A DNA stretch of 6,680 nt from Spartobacteria bacterium. GTDB taxonomy: Bacteria > Verrucomicrobiota > Verrucomicrobiia > Chthoniobacterales > Chthoniobacteraceae. Position 1 is the first letter of the stretch; the number at the start of each line of letters is the position of its first letter. Both the position numbers and the translations under genes were made by a program. The notes under the pieces are model-generated. The model made no database searches. It was not told where the DNA came from and was given only the letters and a program-made list of their open reading frames with translations. The stretch covers positions 1 to 6,680 of the forward strand of contig JANXWU010000320.1 in NCBI GenBank assembly GCA_025350985.1, in the 5' to 3' direction. This document shows positions 1 to 6,005 of this stretch, piece after piece.

Positions 1-459
1 CTGGTGGCGCTTCTCGGCACGACGGCGGACGTGAAAGAGCTTGAAGGCAGCGGCGGCTCGGAGAAATTTTCCAGCAAGGTGCAGGCGGTCTGCGACTGGT
101 TCGGCCCCACTGATTTCACCACGATTTCCAAAAGTCCCGGAGCGGTTTCTCCGGTTTCCGAATTGATCGGCGGCGTGATTTCCGAGAACGCCGACAAGGC
201 CAAGCGTGCGAGTCCGATGACCTACGTGAACAAGGACGCCGCGCCGATTTTAATCATGCACGGTGATCAGGATCAGCTCGTGCCAGTGGATCAGAGCGAG
301 ACCTTTGCGAAGGCGCTGAAGGAGGCGGGCGTGGATGTGACACTGCGCATCATCAAGGGCGCGGGTCACGGCGGGCCGGGATTCAACACGGAAGAAGTGC
401 GCCGCGACGTGCTGGAGTTTTTCAACAAGCACCTCAAAGCTGCGCCGAAGCCAGATTAG
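1..459 (+). CDS. alpha/beta hydrolase (esterase / prolyl oligopeptidase-like), C-terminal part
   Basis: The reading frame is open from base 1 (Leu-Val-Ala-Leu-Leu-Gly-Thr-Thr) to a TAG at 457-459, so the gene starts off the left edge; the GTG at 4 is an internal codon. The first residues match what normally follows the nucleophile elbow G-x-S-A-G-G-H-L in BD-FAE / acetyl-esterase-like hydrolases, so the catalytic Ser should lie just outside the window. Two triad members are visible: Asp in HGDQDQLVP (codon 271-273) and His in GAGHGG (codon 367-369). A CDWFGPTDF stretch (around 91-117) is also typical. The family hydrolyses ester or peptide bonds in small substrates; the substrate cannot be read here, and cellular location cannot be judged without the N-terminus. 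It is convergent with the transglutaminase gene, 42 bp away. The family call is firm, the exact specificity is not. Confidence 0.88.
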   Translation: MVALLGTTADVKELEGSGGSEKFSSKVQAVCDWFGPTDFTTISKSPGAVSPVSELIGGVISENADKAKRASPMTYVNKDAAPILIMHGDQDQLVPVDQSETFAKALKEAGVDVTLRIIKGAGHGGPGFNTEEVRRDVLEFFNKHLKAAPKPD

Positions 460-501
460 AAGGCGGTTTGCAAACTGGTCTTCCGGAAGTCTCCGCGCGC
501 T

Positions 502-1347
502 TTATTCCGCCAGTGTGACTTTTACGTCCACCGTCATCGTGCGTTCCTGCGTGCCGCGATAGTGGCCCTTGAGCGGAACGATGTCGGCGTAGTCGCGCCC
601 GACGCCGATGGTGATGTAGTGCTCGTTCGGCTGCTGGTTGTTCGTCGGGTCCAGTCCGCGCCAGCCGAAGCCGGGGAGAAAAACTTCGCACCACGCGTGC
701 GAAGCTTGCGAGCCGAGGAGTTGATCGGCGGGGCCATTGTAGAGATAGCCGCTGACATAACGCGCTGGGATTTTCAACGTCCGGCACATGCCAAGCATGA
801 CGTGCGCAAAATCCTGGCAGACGCCGCGCCGCAATTCGAGCACCTCGCTCATGTGCGTGTTCACGTTGGTCGAAAGCGGCACGTAGGCGAAATGAGTGTG
901 GATGAATCGCATGATCGCGAGCGAGGCCTGCCACACGTCCGTCTGTCCCACCGTCGCATCCATCGCCAGCCGCCACACATCCGGCTCGACCGACACAAAG
1001 GGACTGCGCTGCAAATAATCGTAACACCGTTCCCACTCGATCAGGCGCGGCAACTGCACGAGCGGCGCGACTCCCTTTCCCTCATCCAAACGCTCGTCGC
1101 CGGTCGTGACGGTGGAGGTCGATTCGACGTTGAGGAAATCGTGCGGCTCGGGCACTTCAAAAAAGTGGACGACGTTGTTGTAGAAGTCGCTGTAGTGCGA
1201 GAGCCGGGTCGCGGGCAGGACGCGCAACAGAAACGAATGGCAGACCTGGCCGTCGCAGGAAGTCGGCTGGAGATGCGCTTCGTTGTAACTGCCGCTGACC
1301 GGAGTGGCGTAGTTGTAACGCGTGCGATGGAAGACGTTGAGCTTCAT
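502..1347 (-). CDS. transglutaminase-like cysteine protease family protein
   Basis: A 281-aa protein with ATG at 1345-1347 and TAA at 502-504. Residues 1-85 match the N-terminal beta-rich domain of bacterial transglutaminase-like proteins (start MKLNVFHRTRYNY; YNEAHLQP at 21-28). The catalytic core follows, with Cys177 in RRGVCQDFAH, His217 in ASHAWCEVFLPG and Asp233 in GLDPTN, a complete papain-like triad. No signal peptide or membrane segment is seen, so it is probably cytoplasmic. Proteins of this COG1305 branch are thought to act as peptidases or amide-bond-exchanging enzymes and co-occur with alpha-E and ATP-grasp genes; the reaction here is inferred. It lies 9 bp after the alpha-E stop codon and should be cotranscribed with it. 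An AAGGGA ribosome binding site overlapping the end of the alpha-E gene supports the start. A long plus-strand frame opposite it is a GC-driven shadow. Confidence 0.95.
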   Translation of the reverse strand: MKLNVFHRTRYNYATPVSGSYNEAHLQPTSCDGQVCHSFLLRVLPATRLSHYSDFYNNVVHFFEVPEPHDFLNVESTSTVTTGDERLDEGKGVAPLVQLPRLIEWERCYDYLQRSPFVSVEPDVWRLAMDATVGQTDVWQASLAIMRFIHTHFAYVPLSTNVNTHMSEVLELRRGVCQDFAHVMLGMCRTLKIPARYVSGYLYNGPADQLLGSQASHAWCEVFLPGFGWRGLDPTNNQQPNEHYITIGVGRDYADIVPLKGHYRGTQERTMTVDVKVTLAE

Positions 1348-1351
1348 CGCG

Positions 1352-1357
1352 TCCCTT
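1352..1357 (-). promoter_or_regulatory. ribosome binding site of the transglutaminase gene
   Basis: On the minus strand AAGGGA lies 4 nt before the ATG at 1345-1347, and its first A is also the final base... of the upstream TAA region (stop at 1357-1359). The stop codon and the ribosome binding site therefore overlap, a sign of translational coupling between alpha-E and transglutaminase. Confidence 0.6.
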
Positions 1358-2358
1358 TACTGCTGCTGTTGGATTTCTTGTCCCGCCGGCTCGAAGAGAT
1401 GCGCGATATAGGTCTCGAAGAGAGCTTCGCCGATTTGATTTAAGCGCTGCTGCAACAGATCGATGTAATCGTGCAGGCCACGCTCGAAAATTTCGTCGAT
1501 CCCGCTGAACTGCAACTCCGCCGCCAGCCGACCGGAAAGGCGCTCGGCTTCGTTGGAAAAACGGCCGGGCTGCACGCTGGAAATCCGCCGCAGCGCTTGG
1601 TCGAGCTGCACCAGGCAGAACTCGACGGAGCGCGGAAAATCCTCGTTCAGTAAAAGCAAATGCGCGACGCGGCGCGGCCCGATGTCCGCGCCGTGAAGCT
1701 GGCGATACGCGTCCCAAGCGCTGCACGAGCGCAGCACTGCCGCCCATTCGAGCGCCTCGCGCGCGCCAAACGCTGCGTCAGGAATCCCGCGCGCCGGCAA
1801 GGTGTGATGGCGGATGTCCAAAATGCGCGAGGTCTTGTCGGCGCGTTCGAGATATTTTCCCGCCTGCATGAACAGCCAGCCTTCGGTGTGCGGAATGGTG
1901 GCATCGGCCAAACCTTGGATTTGGAGCGAGAGCGATTTGAGTTCGTAGTAAAATTCCGGCGCGCTCGACTGCCACATCTCACGCGCCCGCGCCGAATTCA
2001 GGAATAGATAAACGCGGTTGATCTCCTCCCAGAACTCAATCGTGATCTGGTCGCGGACCATTCTCGCGTTTTCGCGGGCGAGCGAGACACAAGCGACGAG
2101 CGAGCTGGGATTGTCGGCGCTGAAGGTGAGAAATTCGCAAACCGACTGGCTGTCCGCGCGCTCGTAGAGGCTTTGAAAAAGCACGCGGTCATCCGTGGCC
2201 TGCACGATCGGCAGCCAGTGCGTTTCCATGTGCTCGTCGTTCACCTGCCGGAAATCGAGCAGGAGCTGAATGTTCACATCGACCATGCGCGCGATGTTTT
2301 CCGCCCGCTCGATGTAGCGGCTCATCCAGTAGAGCGAATTGGCGACGCGGGAAAGCAT
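1357..2358 (-). CDS. alpha-E domain protein (DUF403 / COG2307 family)
   Basis: A 333-aa all-helical protein, ATG at 2356-2358, TAA at 1357-1359. It shows the conserved Glu-Arg motifs that name the family: YWMSRYIERAEN (10-21), NPSSL and ARENARMVRDQI (83-105), and YLERADKTSRILD (169-181), followed by LNEDFPRSVEF (237-247). Full length for the family; no signal peptide or membrane segment. Biochemical function is not established. Alpha-E genes almost always neighbour a circularly permuted ATP-grasp gene and a transglutaminase-like gene, and are predicted to work with them in peptide modification. Here the transglutaminase follows after 9 bp, but the ATP-grasp gene is separated by an inserted four-helix-bundle gene. 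The bases before the ATG on the minus strand read CTAAATTTCCCC, with no Shine-Dalgarno match, unlike the downstream gene. The start codon is still well supported because MLSRVANSLYWM is the family's normal N-terminus. Confidence 0.95.
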   Translation of the reverse strand: MLSRVANSLYWMSRYIERAENIARMVDVNIQLLLDFRQVNDEHMETHWLPIVQATDDRVLFQSLYERADSQSVCEFLTFSADNPSSLVACVSLARENARMVRDQITIEFWEEINRVYLFLNSARAREMWQSSAPEFYYELKSLSLQIQGLADATIPHTEGWLFMQAGKYLERADKTSRILDIRHHTLPARGIPDAAFGAREALEWAAVLRSCSAWDAYRQLHGADIGPRRVAHLLLLNEDFPRSVEFCLVQLDQALRRISSVQPGRFSNEAERLSGRLAAELQFSGIDEIFERGLHDYIDLLQQRLNQIGEALFETYIAHLFEPAGQEIQQQQ

Positions 2359-2364
2359 GGGGAA

Positions 2365-2397
2365 ATTTAGGAATTAGAAATTAGGATTTAGGAAGTG
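2365..2397 (+). repeat. inverted repeat, left copy (33 bp)
   Basis: AT-rich repeat containing AATTAGGATTTAGG and near-periodic TTAGGAA units, matching the reverse complement of 2744-2776 at 29 of 33 positions. It covers the stop codon and the last codons of the four-helix-bundle gene, so the protein tail (Thr-Ser-Leu-Pro-Lys-Ser) is encoded largely by repeat DNA. Confidence 0.75.
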
Positions 2398-2746
2398 AGG
2401 TTTGCCGCGTCGTCTTAGTGGCTGCGAAGAAGATGGCGGTGAGTTCGTTTGCCTCTTGCATGAGAGCAGAGACTTTCGCTTTCGAGAGCATTCCGTCTTC
2501 AGCGACGATTTCAAGCCAGTGTGCGCTTTCGTCAGCTTCTTCCAAAACAACTCCGAGTTTTGCCAGAAACTCCGCCCGCGAACGGCCACGACAAGCGGAA
2601 CGATAATTCGCGCCCACCGAAAGCGCGCTGCGCGTCAACTGCTGCGCGACCACCTTTCCCGGAACGTCCCGTGGCAGGGAACGCACGAGTTTCAAAACGC
2701 GCAAACCAAATGATTTCGTCCGCAGCTTTAGTTCCGTCTTATCCAC
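2381..2746 (-). CDS. four-helix-bundle protein (23S rRNA intervening-sequence protein family)
   Basis: A 121-aa protein beginning with GTG (2744-2746) and ending with TAA (2381-2383). The N-terminus MDKTELKLRTKSFGLRV and the central run from QLTRSALSVGANYRSACRGR (36-55) through EFLAKLGVVLEEADESAHWLE (59-79) are hallmarks of the family that includes 23S rRNA intervening-sequence proteins and, more distantly, the Avd accessory protein of diversity-generating retroelements. Family members form pentameric four-helix bundles with basic surfaces suited to nucleic-acid binding; the cellular role of stand-alone copies is unknown. An in-frame TGA upstream excludes a longer protein. AGGA at 2755-2758, inside the right inverted repeat, sits 8 nt before the GTG and is a plausible ribosome binding site. 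It interrupts the ATP-grasp/alpha-E pair in the same orientation, 34 bp after the ATP-grasp stop and 22 bp before alpha-E. No reverse transcriptase is nearby, so an Avd role is unlikely. Confidence 0.92.
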   Translation of the reverse strand: MDKTELKLRTKSFGLRVLKLVRSLPRDVPGKVVAQQLTRSALSVGANYRSACRGRSRAEFLAKLGVVLEEADESAHWLEIVAEDGMLSKAKVSALMQEANELTAIFFAATKTTRQTSLPKS

Positions 2747-2776
2747 TTCCCAAATCCTAATTCATACTTCCTAAAT
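2744..2776 (-). repeat. inverted repeat, right copy (33 bp)
   Basis: Minus-strand copy of the 2365-2397 repeat with four mismatches. It supplies both the likely ribosome binding site (AGGA, 2755-2758) and the GTG start codon (2744-2746) of the four-helix-bundle gene, so the repeat is part of the gene's expression signals and not only a boundary. Confidence 0.75.
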
Positions 2777-2780
2777 CAAT

Positions 2781-4220
2781 TCACTCCTCCCCATAAAGCA
2801 CCCAGGTATCCTTGCTGCCGCCGCCTTGGGAGGAGTTGACAATCAATGAGCCTTTTTTCAAAGCGACCCGCGTGAGACCACCGGGAACGATGGAAATCTT
2901 TTCGCCGTAAAGCACGAACGGACGCAGGTCGATGTGCCTCCCCTCAAAGCCGTCGCCGTCGCAAAACGTCGGATGCCGCGACAGTGAAATAACCGGCTGC
3001 GCGATGTAGTTGCGCGGGTCGGCTTCAATCAACTCGCGGAACTTTTCGATTTCCTCCTTCGTCGCCTTTGGCCCCATCAACATTCCGTAGCCGCCCGATT
3101 CGTTCGCCGCTTTCACGACGAGTTCCGGCAGATGTTCCAAAATGTATTTCCGGTCCGATTCCTCCGACGCGAGATAAGTCGGCACCTGCTCGAGGATCGG
3201 TTCCTGATCGAGGTAGAACTTAATAATCCGCGGCACGAAATGATACATCACCTTGTCGTCGGCGAGCCCGGTGCCGATGGAGTTCGCGAGGCTCACGTTG
3301 CCCGCGCGATACGCGCCGATGAGGCCCGGCACACCGAGCGCCGAGTCTTTCCGGAAAACGGTCGGGTCGAGAAAATCGTCGTCGATGCGGCGGTAGATCA
3401 CATTCACCGGCTGCAATCCTTTCGTCGTCCGCATGAACACCCGCTGCTCTTTCACCACGAGATCGCGGCCTTCGACGATTTGGATGCCCATCTGCCGCGC
3501 GAGATAAGTGTGCTCGAAATACGCGCTGTTATACGCGCCCGGCGTGAGCAGCACCACCGTCGGATCGACCACGCTCTGCGGCGCGATGTAGCGCAGCATT
3601 TTCAGCAACTCCGCCGGATAATCGTCCACCGGACGCACGCCGATTTTCTCAAAAAGCCGCGGGAACGCCCGCTTCATCGCCCGCCGGTTTTCGAGGACGT
3701 AACTGACGCCGGAGGGACAGCGCCCGTTGTCCTCGAGCACCATGTAGCGTCCATCCGCGCCGCGGATCAGATCGGTGCCGCAAATGTGAATGTAGATTTC
3801 TTTCGGGACGGGAAAGTTCGCAAACTCACGCCGGAAATGGCGCGCGGATAACACGTAGAACGGAGGGATGACGTTCTCCTTCAGGATGCGCTGCTCGTGG
3901 TAAATGTCGTGCAGGAAAAGATTCAGCGCGGTGATGCGCTGCACGAGACCCGCCTCGATGTGCGCCCACTCGGCGGCGGGGATGATGCGCGGCACGAGGT
4001 CGAAAGGAAAAATCCGCTCCGTGCCCTGCGAGTCGCCGTAAACATTGAACGTGATCCCCTGGCGCAAAAACGAAAGATCGACCGCCTGTCGCTTGTGTTC
4101 AAACTCCGTCGCACTCAGCGACTCGAACTGTTCCAGAAACGCGCGATAATGCTGGCGCGCGTCGCCATCGGCAATCGCCTCGTCAAAAAATCCCTCGGTC
4201 TGGTAGCTTTCCCTCAGCAC
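2781..4220 (-). CDS. circularly permuted ATP-grasp protein (COG2308 type)
   Basis: TGA at 2781-2783. I prefer GTG at 4218-4220 (479 aa) because family similarity begins just after it (YQTEGFFDE); a TTG at 4260-4262 directly after an in-frame stop would add 14 unconserved residues. Neither start has a clear ribosome binding site. Counting from the TTG start, motifs in order are [10 protein letters not shown] (68-77), [11 protein letters not shown] (84-94), [19 protein letters not shown] (175-193), [16 protein letters not shown] (240-255), [13 protein letters not shown] (288-300), [17 protein letters not shown] (382-398) and the C-terminal [14 protein letters not shown] (476-489). These match the permuted ATP-grasp ligases that join a carboxylate to an amine using ATP. 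The substrate is unknown; association with alpha-E and transglutaminase-like proteins suggests peptide synthesis or tagging. First gene of the minus-strand operon. No signal peptide. Confidence 0.95.
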   Translation of the reverse strand: MLRESYQTEGFFDEAIADGDARQHYRAFLEQFESLSATEFEHKRQAVDLSFLRQGITFNVYGDSQGTERIFPFDLVPRIIPAAEWAHIEAGLVQRITALNLFLHDIYHEQRILKENVIPPFYVLSARHFRREFANFPVPKEIYIHICGTDLIRGADGRYMVLEDNGRCPSGVSYVLENRRAMKRAFPRLFEKIGVRPVDDYPAELLKMLRYIAPQSVVDPTVVLLTPGAYNSAYFEHTYLARQMGIQIVEGRDLVVKEQRVFMRTTKGLQPVNVIYRRIDDDFLDPTVFRKDSALGVPGLIGAYRAGNVSLANSIGTGLADDKVMYHFVPRIIKFYLDQEPILEQVPTYLASEESDRKYILEHLPELVVKAANESGGYGMLMGPKATKEEIEKFRELIEADPRNYIAQPVISLSRHPTFCDGDGFEGRHIDLRPFVLYGEKISIVPGGLTRVALKKGSLIVNSSQGGGSKDTWVLYGEE

Positions 4221-4383
4221 GTTGCCGGGATGAGAAGCAACGCCTTCCGCATTGGCAAGCAAGATTTACGATATGCGATGCCGTTGATCTGCCTGCCATC
4301 GGCGTTGGTCAGCGTGACGGTGTTCCCGTTGTCCGTGTGGGTAATGGTCACCTGCAAGCCGATCCCCAGCAGGTCCCGATATC
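4214..4383 (-). pseudogene. possible remnant reading frame of unknown origin, cut by a REP-like repeat
   Basis: On the minus strand a frame offset from the ATP-grasp gene reads LLGIGLQVTITHTD..., then [20 protein letters not shown], and ends in TGA at 4214-4216 inside the ATP-grasp 5' end. The alternating polar/hydrophobic pattern and Thr/Asn/Gly content resemble the last strands of a secreted beta-sandwich domain (for example lamin-tail-like), but I do not recognise a specific family. There is no start codon with context, and upstream the frame runs into the inverted repeat beginning at 4384. It could be the 3' end of a gene truncated by repeat insertion, or chance. Low confidence. Confidence 0.22.
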
Positions 4384-4522
4384 TGTCATTCTGAGCGAAG
4401 GCTTGGCGGAGTCGAAGAATCTCTTGTACCCTTTTCGACGTGCCGCTGCACGGAGAAGGGCAAGAGATTCTTCGACTGCGTTCCGTTCGCTTGGGGCGAA
4501 CTTCACTTCGCTCAGAATGACA
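4384..4522. repeat. REP-like inverted repeat element (copy 1)
   Basis: Two perfect 17-bp inverted pairs are nested: TGTCATTCTGAGCGAAG (4384-4400) with its complement at 4506-4522, and AGTCGAAGAATCTCTTG (4410-4426) with its complement at 4461-4477. A weaker inner pair, CCCTTTTC / GAGAAGGG, lies between. The same boundary words recur at 6035-6091 and 6456-6494. To the right the similarity with the second copy continues through TTTTTCAAACTG and GCCA (about 4529-4543). The TCATTCTGAGCG word is widespread in intergenic DNA of several phyla. As RNA it would form a long hairpin upstream of the ATP-grasp operon. No coding capacity is credible. Confidence 0.85.
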
Positions 4523-4550
4523 CGCGCTTTTTCAAACTGTGCCATTCCCA

Positions 4551-4710
4551 ATTATTTCAAGAAATCATTTAGGCCCTGCCCCTGACACGCTCGCAAGAGG
4601 CAACGACTCATTGGTTTTTCATCGAAAACGGCGTGCTTTGCCTTTTTAACGAGGTGGAAAAATATCAGGGCGGGTCATCCGCCGTTCTCTGCTGATGATC
4701 TCAGTGTCTC
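4551..4710. other. intergenic stretch with little recognisable content
   Basis: Between the REP-like element and the tandem array I see no gene. The only structure is a short perfect hairpin, GGCGG-gtcat-CCGCC (4669-4683). No tRNA, riboswitch or convincing promoter is evident. Confidence 0.5.
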
Positions 4711-5000
4711 TGCGACTCGCTTTGAACGCAAAGCAAGTCGTGAAAAGCTTTCGGTTAAGCAACCTTAAACCTTTGCTGGTTGTGATTTTCCCCCTGCAAG
4801 CCGCTTATAAACAAAAGCGGGTCGCTTGAAGAGAAAAGGGAGTCGGGGAATCTCTTTGTTGATTAACGTTGAATCTTTGTTGGTTGTCTTTTTTCCTCTG
4901 CAAGTCGCTTTACGGGAAAAGCGAGTCGGCAAAACTCTTGGTTATTCAACATTGAACCTATGTTGGTTGTCTTTTTTTCTCGGCGAGTCGCTTTTTTCCT
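4711..5000 (+). repeat. degenerate tandem array of hairpin-bearing units upstream of the fibronectin III gene
   Basis: Three to four imperfect units share the order TTxAACCTxTG(C/T)TGGTTGT, a pyrimidine run, GCAAGTCGCTTT, a short loop, and AAAGCGAGTC. The TGGTTGT-containing cores begin at 4773, 4877 and 4960, so spacing is 104 then 83 bases. The CGCTT hairpins are at 4714-4739 (10-bp stem with one mismatch), 4801-4820 (CCGCTT/AAGCGG) and 4905-4924 (TCGCTTT/AAAGCGA). A fourth CGAGTCGCTTTTTT at about 4984 lacks its pairing arm. Unit sequences vary while the pairing arms persist, which suggests a structured RNA or a protein-binding array. A 90-codon plus-strand frame across the array changes frame relative to successive units and is not credible as a gene. 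Function unknown. Confidence 0.65.
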
Positions 5001-5111
5001 GCGGCGGGCCGGGGCTGGCATGGGATGAGCTAAACCGTCTGCTCCTGCGCCAGGGTGAAATCACTCACTCCCGCAGAGTTAACCAAACTATACAATAAAA
5101 GACCTAAGACT

Positions 5112-5744
5112 ATGAACACTAGTATCGATGGATTCTATGCGCGGGTGGCGCTGGGATTCGCACGCAAGACGGACACCAATCTCATCGCGTTCACACGCAA
5201 TGTAGTAGCGCTTTTAACCGGGAACGAGACCTATCCCAGCCCGATGCCGACGCTGGCGATCCTGGTCGGTTCGGTGAATACCTTTGAGACGGCGGTGCAT
5301 GAGGCGCTCAATGGCGGCAAGCTGCTCATCGCGGCGCGCAATGCGGCGCGGCTGGAGTTGCTGGCGCTGTTACGCCAGTTAGCCGCTTATGTGCAGGCGA
5401 ACTGCGGGGCCGAACTGCTGGCGCTGCTCACTTCCGGCTTTGAAGCGGTGCGCGCACCTTCGCCGGTGGGACTACTGCCCGCGCCGGGGAATTTGCGCCT
5501 GAGCTTCACCGGTCTGAGCGGGGAGTTGTTGTTGCGTTTCGATCGCGTGATCAATGCCTATAACTACTCGATCCAAACGTCGAATAGCCCGGATGGCCCG
5601 TGGGAGGATCAAGACCTCTCCACCTCCGTGCGCGTGACGGTCGGTGGTTTGACGCCGGGCGAGGTCTATTGGATGCGGGCGTGTGCCAACGGTTCTGCGG
5701 GCGCGAGTGAATGGGGCGGGCCGGCCAGTTCCATGGCGGTCTAA
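5112..5744 (+). CDS. helical plus fibronectin type III domain protein
   Basis: A 210-aa protein, ATG at 5112-5114 and TAA at 5742-5744. A GTG at 5055 would add 19 residues, but similarity to relatives begins near the ATG. Residues 1-115 are helical, with a typical PTLAILVGSVNTFETAVHEA (46-65), RLELLALLRQLAAYVQ (80-95) and a conserved LLTSGFEAVRAPSPVG (105-120). Residues 121-210 form one fibronectin III domain (LPAPGNLRL, then GLTPGEVYWMRACANGSAG, then SEWGGP). I recognise this two-part architecture as a recurrent verrucomicrobial family of unknown function. There is no signal peptide, transmembrane segment or catalytic motif, so a cytoplasmic binding or scaffold role is inferred. No strong Shine-Dalgarno precedes the ATG; the leader is AT-rich with TATACAATAA at about 5089-5098, a possible -10 without a matching -35. 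It stands alone as a monocistronic gene with a hairpin array upstream and a strong terminator downstream. Confidence 0.9.
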   Translation: MNTSIDGFYARVALGFARKTDTNLIAFTRNVVALLTGNETYPSPMPTLAILVGSVNTFETAVHEALNGGKLLIAARNAARLELLALLRQLAAYVQANCGAELLALLTSGFEAVRAPSPVGLLPAPGNLRLSFTGLSGELLLRFDRVINAYNYSIQTSNSPDGPWEDQDLSTSVRVTVGGLTPGEVYWMRACANGSAGASEWGGPASSMAV

Positions 5745-5766
5745 CTCTTTAACTCTTAAGGTTAGC

Positions 5767-5809
5767 GAAAGGCGCGCTGAAAGACATTCGGCGCGCCTTT
5801 CTTATTTTG
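5767..5809 (+). terminator. intrinsic terminator of the fibronectin III gene
   Basis: A perfect 11-bp stem GAAAGGCGCGC (5767-5777) pairs with GCGCGCCTTTC (5791-5801) around a 13-nt loop and is followed by TTATTTT. It begins 23 bp after the stop codon, which fits Rho-independent termination on the plus strand. The minus side has no T-run, so it is probably unidirectional. Confidence 0.9.
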
Positions 5810-5819
5810 CATGCGGGTT

Positions 5820-5875
5820 CCGGGGGTTTTCGCTGCGCTCGACCCCCGGCTAAATTCCCTGACGCCTCCGGCGTC
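5820..5875. repeat. pair of short REP-type palindromes
   Basis: CCGGGGGT (5820-5827) pairs with ACCCCCGG (5842-5849) around a loop rich in CG (TTTCGCTGCGCTCG), and GACGCC-tcc-GGCGTC (5861-5875) forms a second hairpin. The combination resembles dispersed intergenic palindromes of verrucomicrobial genomes. No gene is present here. Confidence 0.7.
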
Positions 5876-6005
5876 AAAAGTGCATGACACGCTCTAAATG
5901 AACCGGGACGCGCATGGTTTCCCCATCTTTGAAAAACTGTGTTCATCGGTGGCTGAAATGAATGGGCCCATGCTTTAAGAGCAGGGGAGACCGCTGAGGC
6001 GACTT
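5876..6005. other. intergenic spacer between the short REPs and the palindrome composite
   Basis: No gene is supported. Visible items are GTGTTCATCGGTGGCTGAAA (5940-5959), which resembles a dispersed intergenic word I have seen in many environmental genomes, and a perfect 10-bp palindrome ATGGGCCCAT (5962-5971). Neither has a known function. Confidence 0.4.

Larger units (their letters stand above)
2365..2776. mobile_element. putative 412-bp module: four-helix-bundle gene bounded by 33-bp inverted repeats
   Basis: The four-helix-bundle gene is enclosed by two copies of an AT-rich 33-mer in opposite orientation, 2365-2397 and 2744-2776. Aligned by eye they agree at 29 of 33 positions, including the core AATTAGGATTT and the end GGAAGTG. 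The module fills nearly the whole interval between the ATP-grasp stop (2781) and the alpha-E start (2358). Base composition of the repeats differs sharply from the GC-rich genes around them. No transposase is present and I see no clear target-site duplication. Members of this protein family are known from 23S rRNA intervening sequences, which are also bounded by complementary ends. Calling it mobile is inference from structure and context. Confidence 0.5.

Noticed and set aside
460..501. Terminator between the convergent hydrolase and transglutaminase genes
   Set aside because: Only two short palindromes (GTTTGCAAAC and CTTCCGGAAG) are present, with no adjoining T-run.
434..1036. Second minus-strand frame of 200 codons within the transglutaminase gene, and similar frames at 1157-1747 and 1647-1982
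   Set aside because: These are Arg/Ala/Ser-rich out-of-frame translations of the real genes, without motifs or start context.
562..1443. Long plus-strand open frame (293 codons) opposite the transglutaminase gene
   Set aside because: It lies antisense to a gene with an intact catalytic triad, is Arg/Val/Asp-rich as expected for a GC-rich shadow, and shows no recognisable domain.
2381..2746. Avd component of a diversity-generating retroelement
   Set aside because: The protein family is related, but there is no reverse transcriptase, template repeat or variable repeat in the window, and the sequence fits the intervening-sequence-type subgroup better.
3132..3851. Plus-strand frame of 239 codons opposite the ATP-grasp gene
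   Set aside because: His/Arg-rich antisense shadow; the minus-strand frame carries all conserved ATP-grasp motifs.
4337..4585. Short frames on both strands across the REP-like element at 4384-4522
   Set aside because: They read through inverted-repeat arms whose conservation is at DNA level, and both strands give similar nonsense.
4711..5000. CRISPR array
   Set aside because: Repeat units are divergent and unevenly spaced (104 and 83), spacers are not distinct unique sequences, and no cas gene is present.
4826..5098. 90-codon plus-strand frame before the fibronectin III gene
   Set aside because: It is a translation of the degenerate tandem hairpin array; successive units fall in different frames and there is no ribosome site or domain.
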